From NCBI GenBank assembly GCA_024278175.1, contig JAJRTS010000102.1, positions 1 through 57,257 of the forward strand: DNA of 57,257 nt. Reading direction: 5' to 3'. Numbering within the stretch: position 1 is the first letter of the stretch; each line of letters begins with the position of its first letter. The notes beneath the pieces are model-generated. The model was not told the DNA's origin, searched no databases, and saw nothing but the letters and a program-made list of their open reading frames with translations. The DNA comes from Gemmatimonadales bacterium. GTDB lineage: Bacteria; Gemmatimonadota; Glassbacteria; GWA2-58-10. The translations under genes and the position numbers were made by a program. Positions 45,340 to 53,992 of the stretch are shown here, in pieces.

Positions 45340-46251
45340 TCACTCATACAGGCAATACAAATCCCCGCGCCGCCCTTTGTACAAGGGGTTGTTGTTTCGC
45401 GCAGCCGCGGCTGCGCCGGGGACCACATCCGCGTAGATAATCCCCTCCCTGTCCCAGACCTCGGCCAGCAGGGAGCCGTCGTGGTCTGTGATATTGCTCC
45501 CTCCCCGGCACCGGTTCCCCAATTCGTTTTCCCCGCAGACACAGGCCGCCGCCATAATCATCGAGTTAGTTTTCGCCAGTTTCGTTAGCTCGGCATGTCC
45601 CCTCGCGCCGCGGTTGTTGAGCCAGAACAGCATGCCGCAGTCCAGGTTGGCGTAGGCGCGGGTCATCTCCGGGAAAGCGCCGTCGTAGCAGATCATCACG
45701 CCGCACTTGTGGCCTTTAACCGGGAACGTGACCAGCTCGTTGCCGGCCTCGTAAAACGACGGCTCGTGGCGCAGCCCCTCGGCTTTCCACCACAGATGGG
45801 TCTTGCGGTAGTTGGTCAGTACCCCGGCTGCGCCGACCAATGTGGCGGCGATATAGTATTTGTCACCGTCGCGCTCGGTAAGACCCCAGAGGACCAGGGA
45901 ATCGCTGCCCGCCAGCAGGCTCTGGAACGCCCGGCTGGTGGGGCCGTCCGCTTCCTCGGCCAGCTCTTTCATATTGTCCACGTAGCCCACCAGCAATTCC
46001 TCGTGGAAGAGGATAATGTCCGCGCCGCCCTCCAGGGCTTCTTTTGCATTGGCGAGAGCCTTGGCCCTGTTATTGTCCACAGCCCCGGGAACACTATGCT
46101 GCTGGACGACCGCGATACGCACCTTGCCGTCACCGCTCTGATCGTCAGGCGGCTCGGCCGCGAAAATGTCCCGCACTCCGAGGGTCAGGGCGCCCAGGCC
46201 GCCGGCGCCTGTTTCGATAAACCTTCTTCGTGAAATTTTATCCTCGCTCAT
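45340..46251 (-). CDS. Tat-exported carbon-nitrogen hydrolase (nitrilase family)
   Basis: About 303 residues. The twin-arginine signal SRRRFIETGAGGLGALTLG points to export in folded form. The nitrilase triad is visible: Glu in FHEELLVGY, Lys in NYRKTHLW and Cys in VMICYDGAFPE. Such enzymes hydrolyse amides or nitriles; the substrate cannot be read. GAGGCGAGG lies just ahead of this ATG; an earlier in-frame ATG at 46341 would bury the Tat signal and overlaps a promoter-like sequence. It converges with the DUF4097-like gene. Confidence 0.87.
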   Translation of the reverse strand: MSEDKISRRRFIETGAGGLGALTLGVRDIFAAEPPDDQSGDGKVRIAVVQQHSVPGAVDNNRAKALANAKEALEGGADIILFHEELLVGYVDNMKELAEEADGPTSRAFQSLLAGSDSLVLWGLTERDGDKYYIAATLVGAAGVLTNYRKTHLWWKAEGLRHEPSFYEAGNELVTFPVKGHKCGVMICYDGAFPEMTRAYANLDCGMLFWLNNRGARGHAELTKLAKTNSMIMAAACVCGENELGNRCRGGSNITDHDGSLLAEVWDREGIIYADVVPGAAAAARNNNPLYKGRRGDLYCLYE

Positions 46252-46312
46252 CCTCGCCTCGCCAGTGTGCCGGGTGAAATCCATCCCTGAACTGTTAGCG
46301 GGAGTGACCAAT

Positions 46313-46341
46313 TTGATAACATATATCATGAACCGCGCCAA
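46313..46341 (-). promoter_or_regulatory. Possible promoter of the nitrilase gene
   Basis: On the minus strand TTGGCG (46336-46341) is 17 bases before TATCAA (46313-46318). Each box has four of six consensus matches. Start near 46306 would give a leader of about 55 bases. Confidence 0.38.
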
Positions 46342-46379
46342 AACTCAAGGGCTGAATTCCTATATTCGTCCCGGCGCAC

Positions 46380-46408
46380 TTGCACACCGGCGCCGGGTTG
46401 TTTACAAT
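46380..46408 (+). promoter_or_regulatory. Possible promoter of the DUF1232 gene
   Basis: TTGCAC (46380-46385) lies 17 bases before TACAAT (46403-46408) on the plus strand. The -10 box is good and the -35 box poor. It leads into the AGGAG (46414-46418) region and the DUF1232 gene. Confidence 0.4.
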
Positions 46409-46492
46409 AAAACAGGAGAGACAGTAACTGATGGCGGGCCGGAAAAAGCGCGGCCTGAGCCAAAAGGAACCAAGACCAGGGGGGGAATAGCG

Positions 46493-47074
46493 ATGGGTGC
46501 GACCACAGTGCTGAAACAAAAATTTTACGACAACCTTCGCCGGCGGATGCTGCAATGGGTGGCCGGCAGGGCCGGGGAGAAAGCCTCGCGGTTGGCCGGG
46601 TTTGCGCTGCTGGTTCCAGACGTTGCGGTGCTGATCGGGCGGCTGATGCTGGACGAGCGTGTGCCGCGGCATCTGCGGATCAAGCTGGGGATGATTTTCG
46701 TTTACCTGGCCAGCCCGCTGGACCTGATCCCCGAGGCGATCCTGGGTCCGGTGGGGATGGTGGAAGACGTCGTGCTGGCGGCGTTCGCGCTGAACAGGAT
46801 TTTCCGCGAGGTGGAACCGGGCGTACTGGAGGAATTGTGGTCGGGTAAGCCGGAGCACCTCAAAACGCTCCGCGAGCTGGCCGAACTGGTGGACGGGATA
46901 TTCGGCGGTCGGGTGGGAACCACCCTCAACCAGTGGTACGCCCAGGAGCCGCCATCGCAAACCGATGACGATTTCGCCGGCGGAAGGACACCCAGGGAAG
47001 TGGAGGTGGAGATTGTCAGGGAAGAAGGCGGCGGAGAAGATTTAGTAGAACGTCTCCGAGCATCAGGGCTGTAA
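46493..47074 (+). CDS. DUF1232 (YkvA-like) membrane protein
   Basis: A 193-residue protein. The DUF1232 signature IKLGMIFVYLASPLDLIPEAILGPVG and VEDVVLAAFALNRI lies in the middle, forming a membrane hairpin with a conserved DLIPE turn. The C-terminus is charged and probably cytosolic. Function of the family is not established. GGGGGGAA (46481-46486) supports this ATG. A 19-codon frame (46431-46490) ends two bases upstream, possibly a chance leader. The 3' end overlaps the convergent zinc-ribbon gene by 59 bases. Confidence 0.82.
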   Translation: MGATTVLKQKFYDNLRRRMLQWVAGRAGEKASRLAGFALLVPDVAVLIGRLMLDERVPRHLRIKLGMIFVYLASPLDLIPEAILGPVGMVEDVVLAAFALNRIFREVEPGVLEELWSGKPEHLKTLRELAELVDGIFGGRVGTTLNQWYAQEPPSQTDDDFAGGRTPREVEVEIVREEGGGEDLVERLRASGL

Positions 47075-47210
47075 AGCCGATCAGCACCGTCACCGCGGCC
47101 ACGCGGATCAAGTGGCCAACGCCCTTGGAACGTACAGTGACTTCGCTCTTGCAGAAGGGGCACACCCGTGTGCCCCGTTCTATCTCCATCGCGCACCACG
47201 GACATTCCAT
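47016..47210 (-). CDS. Small zinc-ribbon membrane protein
   Basis: A 64-residue protein. Two CxxC knuckles (CPWC at residues 3-6 and CPFC at 17-20) make a zinc-ribbon like those called zinc_ribbon_2; a single membrane helix follows (about residues 33-55, RVAAVTVLIGFTALMLGD). The role is unknown. Its 3' end overlaps the convergent DUF1232 gene by 59 bases, so the two messages are antisense there. Confidence 0.7.
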   Translation of the reverse strand: MECPWCAMEIERGTRVCPFCKSEVTVRSKGVGHLIRVAAVTVLIGFTALMLGDVLLNLLRRLLP

Positions 47211-47229
47211 GGCAGGGTTGCTCCCGGGT

Positions 47230-47814
47230 TTAGTATTTCTCCAGCGTAACGTCTCCGAAATCGAGATATTCGATAAAATCGTAAAGCCTCATCTGGTTTG
47301 TCCCGAGGTCGAGGTCCATGAAACTGATGAACCTTGCCTCCATCTTGGTATTGTCGCCCTTGACAATCTTTACCGTATCAGGCGCCGCACCGCCACCGGT
47401 GCCCGTGCCGGTTGAATCCAGGCCTTCCATACCACCGCCGCTTTGCACCGGATTGAAAATCTGGGTGCTGTACTCCTCGTACAACTCGAAAACCATCACG
47501 TCCGGAACGTAAGGGTCCCAAAGCCAGAATCCGCGGTTATAGTACTGGTATTCCAGCGAGTCGGAAAACTGGGTAAGCTGAAGCCAATAATATTGGGAGT
47601 CGAAAATCAGGGATATGCTGACATTTTTGAGCGTATAGCTTTTACGATCGGCTGAGTTGTTCACACGCCATGAATCCAGTGTTCCCCGCCACGAACCCAC
47701 AATGTCGTCGTAGTTGATCGCGGGATCGATAATTCCGGAGGTGGACTTATTGTCGGAACATGAAAGGGCCAGCACAAGAGTGGCAAAGCAGCACGACAGT
47801 AACAGTTTACGCAT
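47230..47814 (-). CDS. Lipoprotein of unknown function
   Basis: A 194-residue protein with a lipoprotein signal (MRKLLLSCC... lipobox LALSC near residue 19). The mature part is rich in aromatic and acidic residues (YYWLQLTQFSDSLEYQYYN) and has a Gly/Thr-rich linker (DSTGTGTGGGAAPD). The overall look is of a lipocalin-like or beta-sandwich fold, but I do not recognise a family. GAGGAGAAG lies just upstream of the ATG; a longer start at 47871 is less likely. The 155 bases between it and nuoN contain nothing recognisable. Confidence 0.72.
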   Translation of the reverse strand: MRKLLLSCCFATLVLALSCSDNKSTSGIIDPAINYDDIVGSWRGTLDSWRVNNSADRKSYTLKNVSISLIFDSQYYWLQLTQFSDSLEYQYYNRGFWLWDPYVPDVMVFELYEEYSTQIFNPVQSGGGMEGLDSTGTGTGGGAAPDTVKIVKGDNTKMEARFISFMDLDLGTNQMRLYDFIEYLDFGDVTLEKY

Positions 47815-47969
47815 ATCTTCTCCTCTATGAGCGTTGTACCCCCGGCGCCACGCGCGCCAGTCACTTGGCAAGTGTTACTACCCCGCCGCGGCACTGTCGG
47901 TTTCAGATAATAAATCAATAATACCGTTTTGGAAAGAACTGAATGGAACATGGGGGGATTAGCACAGGC

Positions 47970-49454
47970 TTAACGCAGGAACAGCACCGCCCTGTCGGCC
48001 GCGGTAAGAAGGTCCGATGGCGCGATGCCCAGCTGAAACACGCCGTAGAGCGCAAGCAGCACCGCCGCCGCCAGCGGAAGTGAGAACGGGAGGCCCGGCA
48101 ACTGCTCGTCACTCTGGCGCATGTACATCTGCACGGTAACGCGAATGTAGTAGTAGGCGCTGGCGGCGCTGTTGAGTACACCGATTATGGCCAGGGAAAT
48201 AAGCCCCCGGTTGACCGCCGCACTGAACACGTAGAATTTGCCCAGGAACCCGCCGGTGGGAGGAATCCCGGCCAGGCTGAACATGAACACCGTCATCGCC
48301 ACGCCCAGCAGCGGGTAGCGAAACCCCGTGCCTTTAATCTGCTCCAGTGTTTCCATCTGCCTGCCGCCGCCACCCAGGTAGATCAGCACGCCGAACGCGC
48401 CGACATTCATCAGCGTGTACACAGTCAGGTAGAACAACACGGACGCCATCGCCGGATCGTTGCCGACGCCGGCCGCGGCAGGGTCGATACTGGCCAGGGC
48501 CACCAGCAGGTAGCCGGCGTGAGCGATCGAGCTGTAGGCCAGCATCCGCTTGATGTTCCCCTGGAAAATCGCGGCCAGGTTGCCCACTGTCATGGTCAGC
48601 ACGGCCAGGGTCCACATTACCGGCAGCCAGTAATCGGCCAGCGGCAGCAGGCTCACGTTCAGCACCCGCAGCAGCACGGCGAACGCTGATGCCTTGACAG
48701 CCACGGCCATGAACGCCGTGATCGGTGTCGGCGCGCCCTCGTAAGCATCCGGCGCCCACATGTGGAACGGCACCGCGGCGATCTTGAACAGGAAGCCGAT
48801 CAGCACCAGGGCCACGGCCACCAGTTGAAGCGAGCCGCCCTCGGCCAGGTTCAGCCCGGAGGCGATTCCATCGAGCCGGGTCGTGCCGGTGGTGCCCAGC
48901 AGCAGCGCGATACCGTAGATCAGAAAGGCACTGGCGAACGCGCCGATCAGGAAGTATTTGAGCGATCCCTCGGCGCCGTTTTCGCGCTCGCCGCCGATAC
49001 CGACCAGGATATAGACAGCCAGGCTCATCGTTTCCAGGCCGATAAAAATCACCAGCAGATCGGCCGCCGTAACCATCACCACCATCCCCAGCACGGAAAA
49101 AATCAGCAGTGCGTAATATTCGCCCGCCATCGCTTTAAGCCCGCCGGCCTCGCGCACGGATAGTAGTACGCACAGTGCCGCACCGCCGATGATCAGCAGA
49201 GTAAAAAATGTGGAGAACGGATCGAGGCGCAGCATGGCGCCGAACGTGTCCGCCACGGTGTCGTACTGGGCCAGGGCCATAAAAGCAGCTACACCCAGCC
49301 CGAGCAGGCTGAACACAGCCCCGGCCACCGTAGCTCCGCGACTCCGGCCGCCGCCGCGGTAGATCACCGCCAGCAGCAGCAGGAACAGCGCGGTGGAGAG
49401 CAACACGATCTGCGGCAGCAGCAGGTTCCAGCTTATGGAGGGAAACCCGGTCAT
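47970..49454 (-). CDS. nuoN: NADH-quinone oxidoreductase subunit N
   Basis: 494 residues and about 14 membrane helices, one of the three antiporter-like proton-pumping subunits of complex I. The conserved Glu lies in VIFIGLETMSLAVYILVG near residue 132, lysines in IAAVPFHMWAPDAYEGAPTPITAFMAV, and the broken helix follows. It ends the nuoJKLMN transcript and its start overlaps the nuoM stop by four bases. Length is standard. Confidence 0.94.
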   Translation of the reverse strand: MTGFPSISWNLLLPQIVLLSTALFLLLLAVIYRGGGRSRGATVAGAVFSLLGLGVAAFMALAQYDTVADTFGAMLRLDPFSTFFTLLIIGGAALCVLLSVREAGGLKAMAGEYYALLIFSVLGMVVMVTAADLLVIFIGLETMSLAVYILVGIGGERENGAEGSLKYFLIGAFASAFLIYGIALLLGTTGTTRLDGIASGLNLAEGGSLQLVAVALVLIGFLFKIAAVPFHMWAPDAYEGAPTPITAFMAVAVKASAFAVLLRVLNVSLLPLADYWLPVMWTLAVLTMTVGNLAAIFQGNIKRMLAYSSIAHAGYLLVALASIDPAAAGVGNDPAMASVLFYLTVYTLMNVGAFGVLIYLGGGGRQMETLEQIKGTGFRYPLLGVAMTVFMFSLAGIPPTGGFLGKFYVFSAAVNRGLISLAIIGVLNSAASAYYYIRVTVQMYMRQSDEQLPGLPFSLPLAAAVLLALYGVFQLGIAPSDLLTAADRAVLFLR

Positions 49455-51034
49455 CGCTCACTCCCTCCGCGTGGGCCGAACACCACCCTGTGCTCCAGGG
49501 GGGATTTGACTGTTTCAACGCTTTGGACCAGCTCCAGCTTGCGGTTGTACTGGTCGATAAACTTCTCAACCGACGGGGTGATCCGGCTGAGGAACATGCC
49601 GGGGAACAGGCCCATCCAGAACATCATCACCGTTACCGGCAGCAGCACCATCACCTCGCGAAAGCTGAGGTCGGCTATTTTCCGGTTCTGCGGGTTGTCC
49701 AGCGGGCCGAACATCACCCGGCGGAACATCCAGAGCATATAAACGGCCGAAAGGATCACGCCCGTGGCGGCGAAAAACACGTAGCCCGGATGAGCGCTGC
49801 CGTACGTACCGATCAGGATCAGGAACTCGCCCACGAACCCGTTGAGCCCCGGCAGGCCGATACTGCTCAGCGTGGCCAGCAGGAAAAACACCGCCAACAA
49901 GGGCATCCTGGAACTCAGCCCGCCGAACTGGTCGATCAGGCGGGTGTGGCGCCTCTCGTAGAGGATGCCGCAGATCAGGAACAGGGCTCCCGTGGATATC
50001 CCGTGGTTGAGCATCTGGTACACCCCGCCGGTAACGCCGGTGGAGGTCAGGGTGTAAAGGCCCAGCATCACGAAACCCAGATGGCTCACGCTGGAGTAGG
50101 CGACCAGCTTTTTGAGGTCGGGCTGCACCATCGCCACCAGCGCCCCGTAGATAATCCCGATCACCGCCAGGGTAAGAATCACCGGCGTGAAAGCCTGGCT
50201 GGCCGCGGGAAAGAGCGGCATGGCGAACCTGATGAACCCGTAGGTGCCCATTTTCAGCAGGATTCCGGCCAGGATCACGCTGCCGGCCGCCGGAGCCTCC
50301 ACGTGGGCGTCGGGCAGCCAGGTGTGGAACGGGAACATCGGCACCTTGATCGCAAAAGCCAGGGCGAACGAGGCGAACAGCCAGAACTGCGCGTGATAGG
50401 GCACGGCCACCCGGTAGAGCTGAAGCAGGTCGGTGGTGAAATAGCCCAGGCTCTCCTTGCCGATCCAGAACAGGTAGAGAAACGCAACCAGCATCAGCAG
50501 GCTGCCCACCATCGTGTAGAGCACGAACTTGATCGCCGCGTAAATACGCCGCTCGTGGCCCCAGACGCCGATCAAGAGGTACATCGGGATCAGCATCACT
50601 TCCCAGAAGAAATAGAACAGCACCAGGTCCAGGGCCATGAACGCGCCCAGCATCCCTGTTTCCAGCACCAGCAGCAGGATCAGGAACCCCTTGATATTTT
50701 TCTTCACCCCGCTCCAGGTGGACAGAATCACCACGGGAGTCAGGAACGTAGTCAGCAGGATCAGCAGCAGGCTGATCCCGTCGATTCCCAGATGGTAGCT
50801 CACGCCCCACTGCTCGATCCAGGGCTTGTGGATAGTAAACTGCATCCCGGCCTCGCCGGGAATGAAGCCGCACCAGAGGCTCAGGCTGACAGCGAATACC
50901 ACAACCGAGGCGGCAAAGGCGGTCCAGCACAGCAGGGTCTTGGCCGAGCCGGGCAGCACGGCCAGCAACGCCGCGAACGCCAGCGGCAGGAACAGGACCC
51001 AGCTCAGGATATCGTTTTGGCAGAGTTCAATCAT
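49451..51034 (-). CDS. nuoM: NADH-quinone oxidoreductase subunit M
   Basis: 527 residues, about 14 helices, antiporter-like proton-pumping subunit. The key Glu lies in YFFWEVMLIPMYLLIGVWG and the conserved Lys/Pro region in KVPMFPFHTWLPDAHVEAPAAGSVIL. The length is usual. It is separated from nuoL by the inserted cassette at about 51055-52006, whereas nuoL and nuoM normally adjoin. No strong ribosome-binding site precedes its ATG, so the insertion may have altered its translation. Confidence 0.94.
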   Translation of the reverse strand: MIELCQNDILSWVLFLPLAFAALLAVLPGSAKTLLCWTAFAASVVVFAVSLSLWCGFIPGEAGMQFTIHKPWIEQWGVSYHLGIDGISLLLILLTTFLTPVVILSTWSGVKKNIKGFLILLLVLETGMLGAFMALDLVLFYFFWEVMLIPMYLLIGVWGHERRIYAAIKFVLYTMVGSLLMLVAFLYLFWIGKESLGYFTTDLLQLYRVAVPYHAQFWLFASFALAFAIKVPMFPFHTWLPDAHVEAPAAGSVILAGILLKMGTYGFIRFAMPLFPAASQAFTPVILTLAVIGIIYGALVAMVQPDLKKLVAYSSVSHLGFVMLGLYTLTSTGVTGGVYQMLNHGISTGALFLICGILYERRHTRLIDQFGGLSSRMPLLAVFFLLATLSSIGLPGLNGFVGEFLILIGTYGSAHPGYVFFAATGVILSAVYMLWMFRRVMFGPLDNPQNRKIADLSFREVMVLLPVTVMMFWMGLFPGMFLSRITPSVEKFIDQYNRKLELVQSVETVKSPLEHRVVFGPRGGSER

Positions 51035-51054
51035 TTGGACCTGGTTGATACTTT

Positions 51055-51110
51055 AAGAAGTCAGAAGTCAGAATGAAAGTCAAAGGCTAAAGACAGAAGT
51101 CAGAAAAAAC
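51055..51110 (+). repeat. Left flank of the nuo cassette: AGAAGTCAG repeats
   Basis: The plus strand reads repeated AGAAGTCAG and GACAGAAGTCAGAA with spacing words (AAAGTCAAAGGC). The same motif, inverted (CTGTCTTCTG), makes up the array at 51888-52006. The two arrays therefore bracket the inserted genes as imperfect inverted repeats. The 3' end of the four-helix-bundle gene is itself partly made of this word (TCTGACTTCC on its coding strand). Confidence 0.65.
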
Positions 51111-51123
51111 CAAACCAAAAAAA

Positions 51124-51504
51124 TCAGGTATTGGAAGTCAGAATCGATTTTGCATAAGCATCCAGGATTTTGCTTACCTCTTCCAACTGGCTCATTTGTG
51201 GCCGGGGGTCGCAATAATCCAGGTCCCTGGCCAGGATCAGATAATAGCGACTCTCTTCCAGAGAACTCTGGGCTATATTAAAAAACCGTACTTTATCCAG
51301 CTTGCCCTGCCTTTTGAAACCCTCGGCTATATTGGCGGGAACTGAAACCGCCGACCGTCTGAGTTGTGAGGTCAAGCCATATTTTTCGGTCCCGGGAAAA
51401 TCTTCAGTCAGAGCGTAAACGTTCAACACTAATTGATGGGCCTTTCCCCAAACTAACAGATCCTGAAAATTTTTGGCCGGTGCTTTCGTGACTTCTCCTG
51501 CCAT
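51124..51504 (-). CDS. Four-helix-bundle protein (S23/TIGR02436 family)
   Basis: A 126-residue protein matching the family pattern: FQDLLVWGKAHQLVLNVY, LTEDFPGTEKYGLTSQLRRS, the highly conserved SVPANIAEGFKRQ and SSLEESRYYLILARDL. These proteins form pentameric four-helix bundles; they were first noted in 23S rRNA intervening sequences and resemble the Avd accessory protein of diversity-generating retroelements. Neither context applies here, since no rRNA or reverse transcriptase is nearby. Role unknown. It is the last of three small genes inserted between nuoL and nuoM and is AT-richer than nuo. Confidence 0.88.
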   Translation of the reverse strand: MAGEVTKAPAKNFQDLLVWGKAHQLVLNVYALTEDFPGTEKYGLTSQLRRSAVSVPANIAEGFKRQGKLDKVRFFNIAQSSLEESRYYLILARDLDYCDPRPQMSQLEEVSKILDAYAKSILTSNT

Positions 51505-51525
51505 TTTATCTTTTGTCCCTGGCTA

Positions 51526-51651
51526 TCATTCATCCGGCATGGAGTCGATATATTTACGATACGTTTTAGGAGATTTTGTAATCGGGTGCAACTGTGCTGC
51601 AAGGCTTTCTCTAAATAATATTTCTTGCTCGTTGACATCAAAACCTGTCAT
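51526..51651 (-). CDS. 41-residue hypothetical protein, translationally coupled
   Basis: A short gene: ATG at 51651, TGA at 51526-51528. The product starts MTGFDVNEQE and ends SMPDE, is charged and has no membrane segment. Its ATG overlaps the TGA of the upstream 68-residue gene (ATGA), a standard mark of coupled translation, which is why I call it. I do not recognise a family; the sequence could also be the remnant of a longer protein. The four-helix-bundle gene follows 21 bases on. Confidence 0.5.
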   Translation of the reverse strand: MTGFDVNEQEILFRESLAAQLHPITKSPKTYRKYIDSMPDE

Positions 51652-51854
51652 TCTCTGATCCGCTTAACTTCAAAAAATGAAAATATTGTACCAAAAATTA
51701 ATCCGACTAAAAGTGCAATTGGGAATACATGCCATGCCCCAAAATACAGACCAATGAGTCCAAAAGAAATTATAATTGGCCAGATAATACACCCAATCGC
51801 TTTTGCTCTCCGTCTGCTGTAACCGACAAACTCAGCGGCTTTTTGCCGTTGCAT
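51648..51854 (-). CDS. 68-residue two-helix membrane protein
   Basis: A small AT-rich gene. The charged N-terminus (MQRQKAAEFVGYSRRR) is followed by two hydrophobic segments (AIGCIIWPIIISFGLIGLYF and VFPIALLVGLIFGTIFSFF) and a basic tail. GGAG eight bases upstream supports the ATG. It overlaps the 41-residue gene by four bases. I know no family for it. It is the first gene of the cassette in the direction of nuo transcription. Confidence 0.6.
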   Translation of the reverse strand: MQRQKAAEFVGYSRRRAKAIGCIIWPIIISFGLIGLYFGAWHVFPIALLVGLIFGTIFSFFEVKRIRE

Positions 51855-51887
51855 GGAATGACTCCATTATTAGCCTTTCGTCTTTTT

Positions 51888-52006
<119 letters not shown>

Positions 52007-52010
52007 TCAA

Positions 52011-53978
52011 CTACCACACAAACGAGCCGATCAGCAGCAGCACACCGATTAAAAACGTGACCGCGTAGGCCTGGGCGTATCCGTTCTGCAACCTTGCGGC
52101 AACCCGGCCAAGCCCGCGCACGGAACTGCCGGTCAGGTTGACGACCCCGTCGATAACACCCGCGTCGAATATCTTCCACAACAGGAAAGTGCTTGTCAGC
52201 TTGATCGGCTGAACGATAAACACGTTATATATTTCATCGATGTAATATTTGTTGTAGACCAACTGGTGCAGCAGCGGCCAGCGTTCGGCCAGTTGTTTGG
52301 GCTTCTCGGGCTGTTTGATGTAGAACACCCAGGCCCCGAAAATACCGGCCACCGCCACCGCCACCGAAAGGGCGATCATCGTGTACTCAACCGCGTGGGG
52401 CCAGTGCTGCACCCCGGCGCTTACTTGCACCGCGCCGTTCTCGTTGCCCAGCAGCGGAGCGAGCCAGTGATGGAAGCCGTTGCCGCCGCCCAGGATCTCC
52501 GGGATACCTACGAACCCGCCGATAACGCTCAGCACGCCGAGCACCATCAGGGGCACGGTCATCAGGTAAGGCGACTCGTGGAGATGGCTCTTCGTTTTCT
52601 CGTCGGCCCGGCACTGGCCGTGGAAAGTGAGGAACACCAGGCGGAACATGTAGAACGCGGTCATCCCGGCCGCCGCGAACCCGATCAGCCACAGGCCCCA
52701 GTGGCCCTGCGGGCTGCTGAACGCCTTCCAGAGGATTTCGTCCTTGCTGAAGAAGCCGGCAAACGGCGGGATCCCGGCAATCGCCAGGGTGGCGAACAGG
52801 AACGTCCAGTAGGTGACAGGCATCTTCTTTTTCAGCCCGCCCATCTCGCGGATGTCCTGCTTGCCGCTCATGGCGTGGATCACACTGCCCGAGCCCAGAA
52901 AGAGCAGGGCCTTGAAAAACGCGTGAGTCATCAGATGGAAAATCCCCGCCGAAAAAGCGCCCACGCCCACGGCCAGGAACATGTAGCCCAACTGGCTGAC
53001 AGTGCTGTAGGCCAGCACCTTTTTGATATCGTTCTGCACCAACCCGATACTGGCGGCGTAGATCGCCGTGGCCGCACCCACTACCGCCACAACACACATC
53101 GCGGCCGGGGCCAGCAGGTAGAGCACGTTGAGCCGTACAATCATGTAAACGCCCGCGGTCACCATCGTAGCGGCATGGATCAGCGCACTGACCGGCGTGG
53201 GACCGGCCATCGCGTCGGGCAGCCACACGTAGAGCGGAATCTGCGCGCTCTTGCCGGTTGCGCCCAGAAACAGCAACAGGCAGATCAGCGTGGCCAGCGA
53301 CCCGCCGGCCACCAGCACCGCCGGAGCCTGCCCGGCGATCTCATTGAAATTGACCGTGCCCAGCGTCCAGAAAATCAGGATGATTCCCAGCAGGAAGCCG
53401 AAATCGCCGATCCGGTTGACGATGAACGCTTTTTTACCGGCGTATGCTTTCTCCGGGTCCTCGAACCAGAAACCGATCAGCAGATAGCTGCACAGTCCCA
53501 CACCTTCCCAGCCGACAAACATCACCACCGCGTTGTCGGCCAGCACCAGCACCAGCATGAAGAATACGAACAGGTTGAGGTAGGCAAAGTAGCGCCAGTA
53601 ACTTTTGTCGTGGGCCATGTAGCCCATCGAGTAGATATGGATCAGCGCGCTCACGCCCGCCACCACCAGCACCATCACGGCGCTGAGACGGTCGAAGGCA
53701 AACGCGACGTCCACGCTCAACCCGCCCACCGCCAGCCAGCGATAAAGAGTGTCGGAGAGAAACGCGGCCTGCTCTCCGTGGCCGTGGCCCGCCAGGCCCT
53801 TGAGCTTGATGAACGCGGCCAGACCGATGAAAAAGCTGACACCCACCGCGGCGCTGGCGATAGTGCCCGTAAGCTTGCGCGGCAACGTGCGGCCCAGCAG
53901 CGAGATGACCACGGCTCCAAGGAGCGGGCTGAGCACGATCCAGCGCAGGATGTCGTATTGTACGGCCAGCGGTTCCAT
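52011..53978 (-). CDS. nuoL: NADH-quinone oxidoreductase subunit L
   Basis: 655 residues with about 16 helices including the C-terminal long lateral helix. The conserved Glu is in VVMFVGWEGVGLCSYLLIGFW and the Lys/His in KSAQIPLYVWLPDAMAGPTPVSALIHAATMVTAG. Length and motif order are typical, so it is intact up to its TAG stop. The heptamer array starts only four bases beyond that stop, so the insertion hit just outside the gene. Confidence 0.95.
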   Translation of the reverse strand: MEPLAVQYDILRWIVLSPLLGAVVISLLGRTLPRKLTGTIASAAVGVSFFIGLAAFIKLKGLAGHGHGEQAAFLSDTLYRWLAVGGLSVDVAFAFDRLSAVMVLVVAGVSALIHIYSMGYMAHDKSYWRYFAYLNLFVFFMLVLVLADNAVVMFVGWEGVGLCSYLLIGFWFEDPEKAYAGKKAFIVNRIGDFGFLLGIILIFWTLGTVNFNEIAGQAPAVLVAGGSLATLICLLLFLGATGKSAQIPLYVWLPDAMAGPTPVSALIHAATMVTAGVYMIVRLNVLYLLAPAAMCVVAVVGAATAIYAASIGLVQNDIKKVLAYSTVSQLGYMFLAVGVGAFSAGIFHLMTHAFFKALLFLGSGSVIHAMSGKQDIREMGGLKKKMPVTYWTFLFATLAIAGIPPFAGFFSKDEILWKAFSSPQGHWGLWLIGFAAAGMTAFYMFRLVFLTFHGQCRADEKTKSHLHESPYLMTVPLMVLGVLSVIGGFVGIPEILGGGNGFHHWLAPLLGNENGAVQVSAGVQHWPHAVEYTMIALSVAVAVAGIFGAWVFYIKQPEKPKQLAERWPLLHQLVYNKYYIDEIYNVFIVQPIKLTSTFLLWKIFDAGVIDGVVNLTGSSVRGLGRVAARLQNGYAQAYAVTFLIGVLLLIGSFVW

Positions 53979-53992
53979 CTAAGCTCTCCGGC

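Noticed and set aside
46431-46490. 19-codon frame before the DUF1232 gene as a leader peptide gene
   Set aside because: The nearest ribosome-binding site is about 12 bases away and the peptide has no recognisable feature; kept only as a remark.
51124-51504. Diversity-generating retroelement accessory protein (Avd)
   Set aside because: The fold family is shared, but there is no reverse transcriptase, template repeat or variable repeat in the window.
51453-51641. 62-residue minus-strand frame overlapping the cassette genes
   Set aside because: It overlaps the better supported 41-residue and four-helix-bundle genes in another frame and lacks a ribosome-binding site.
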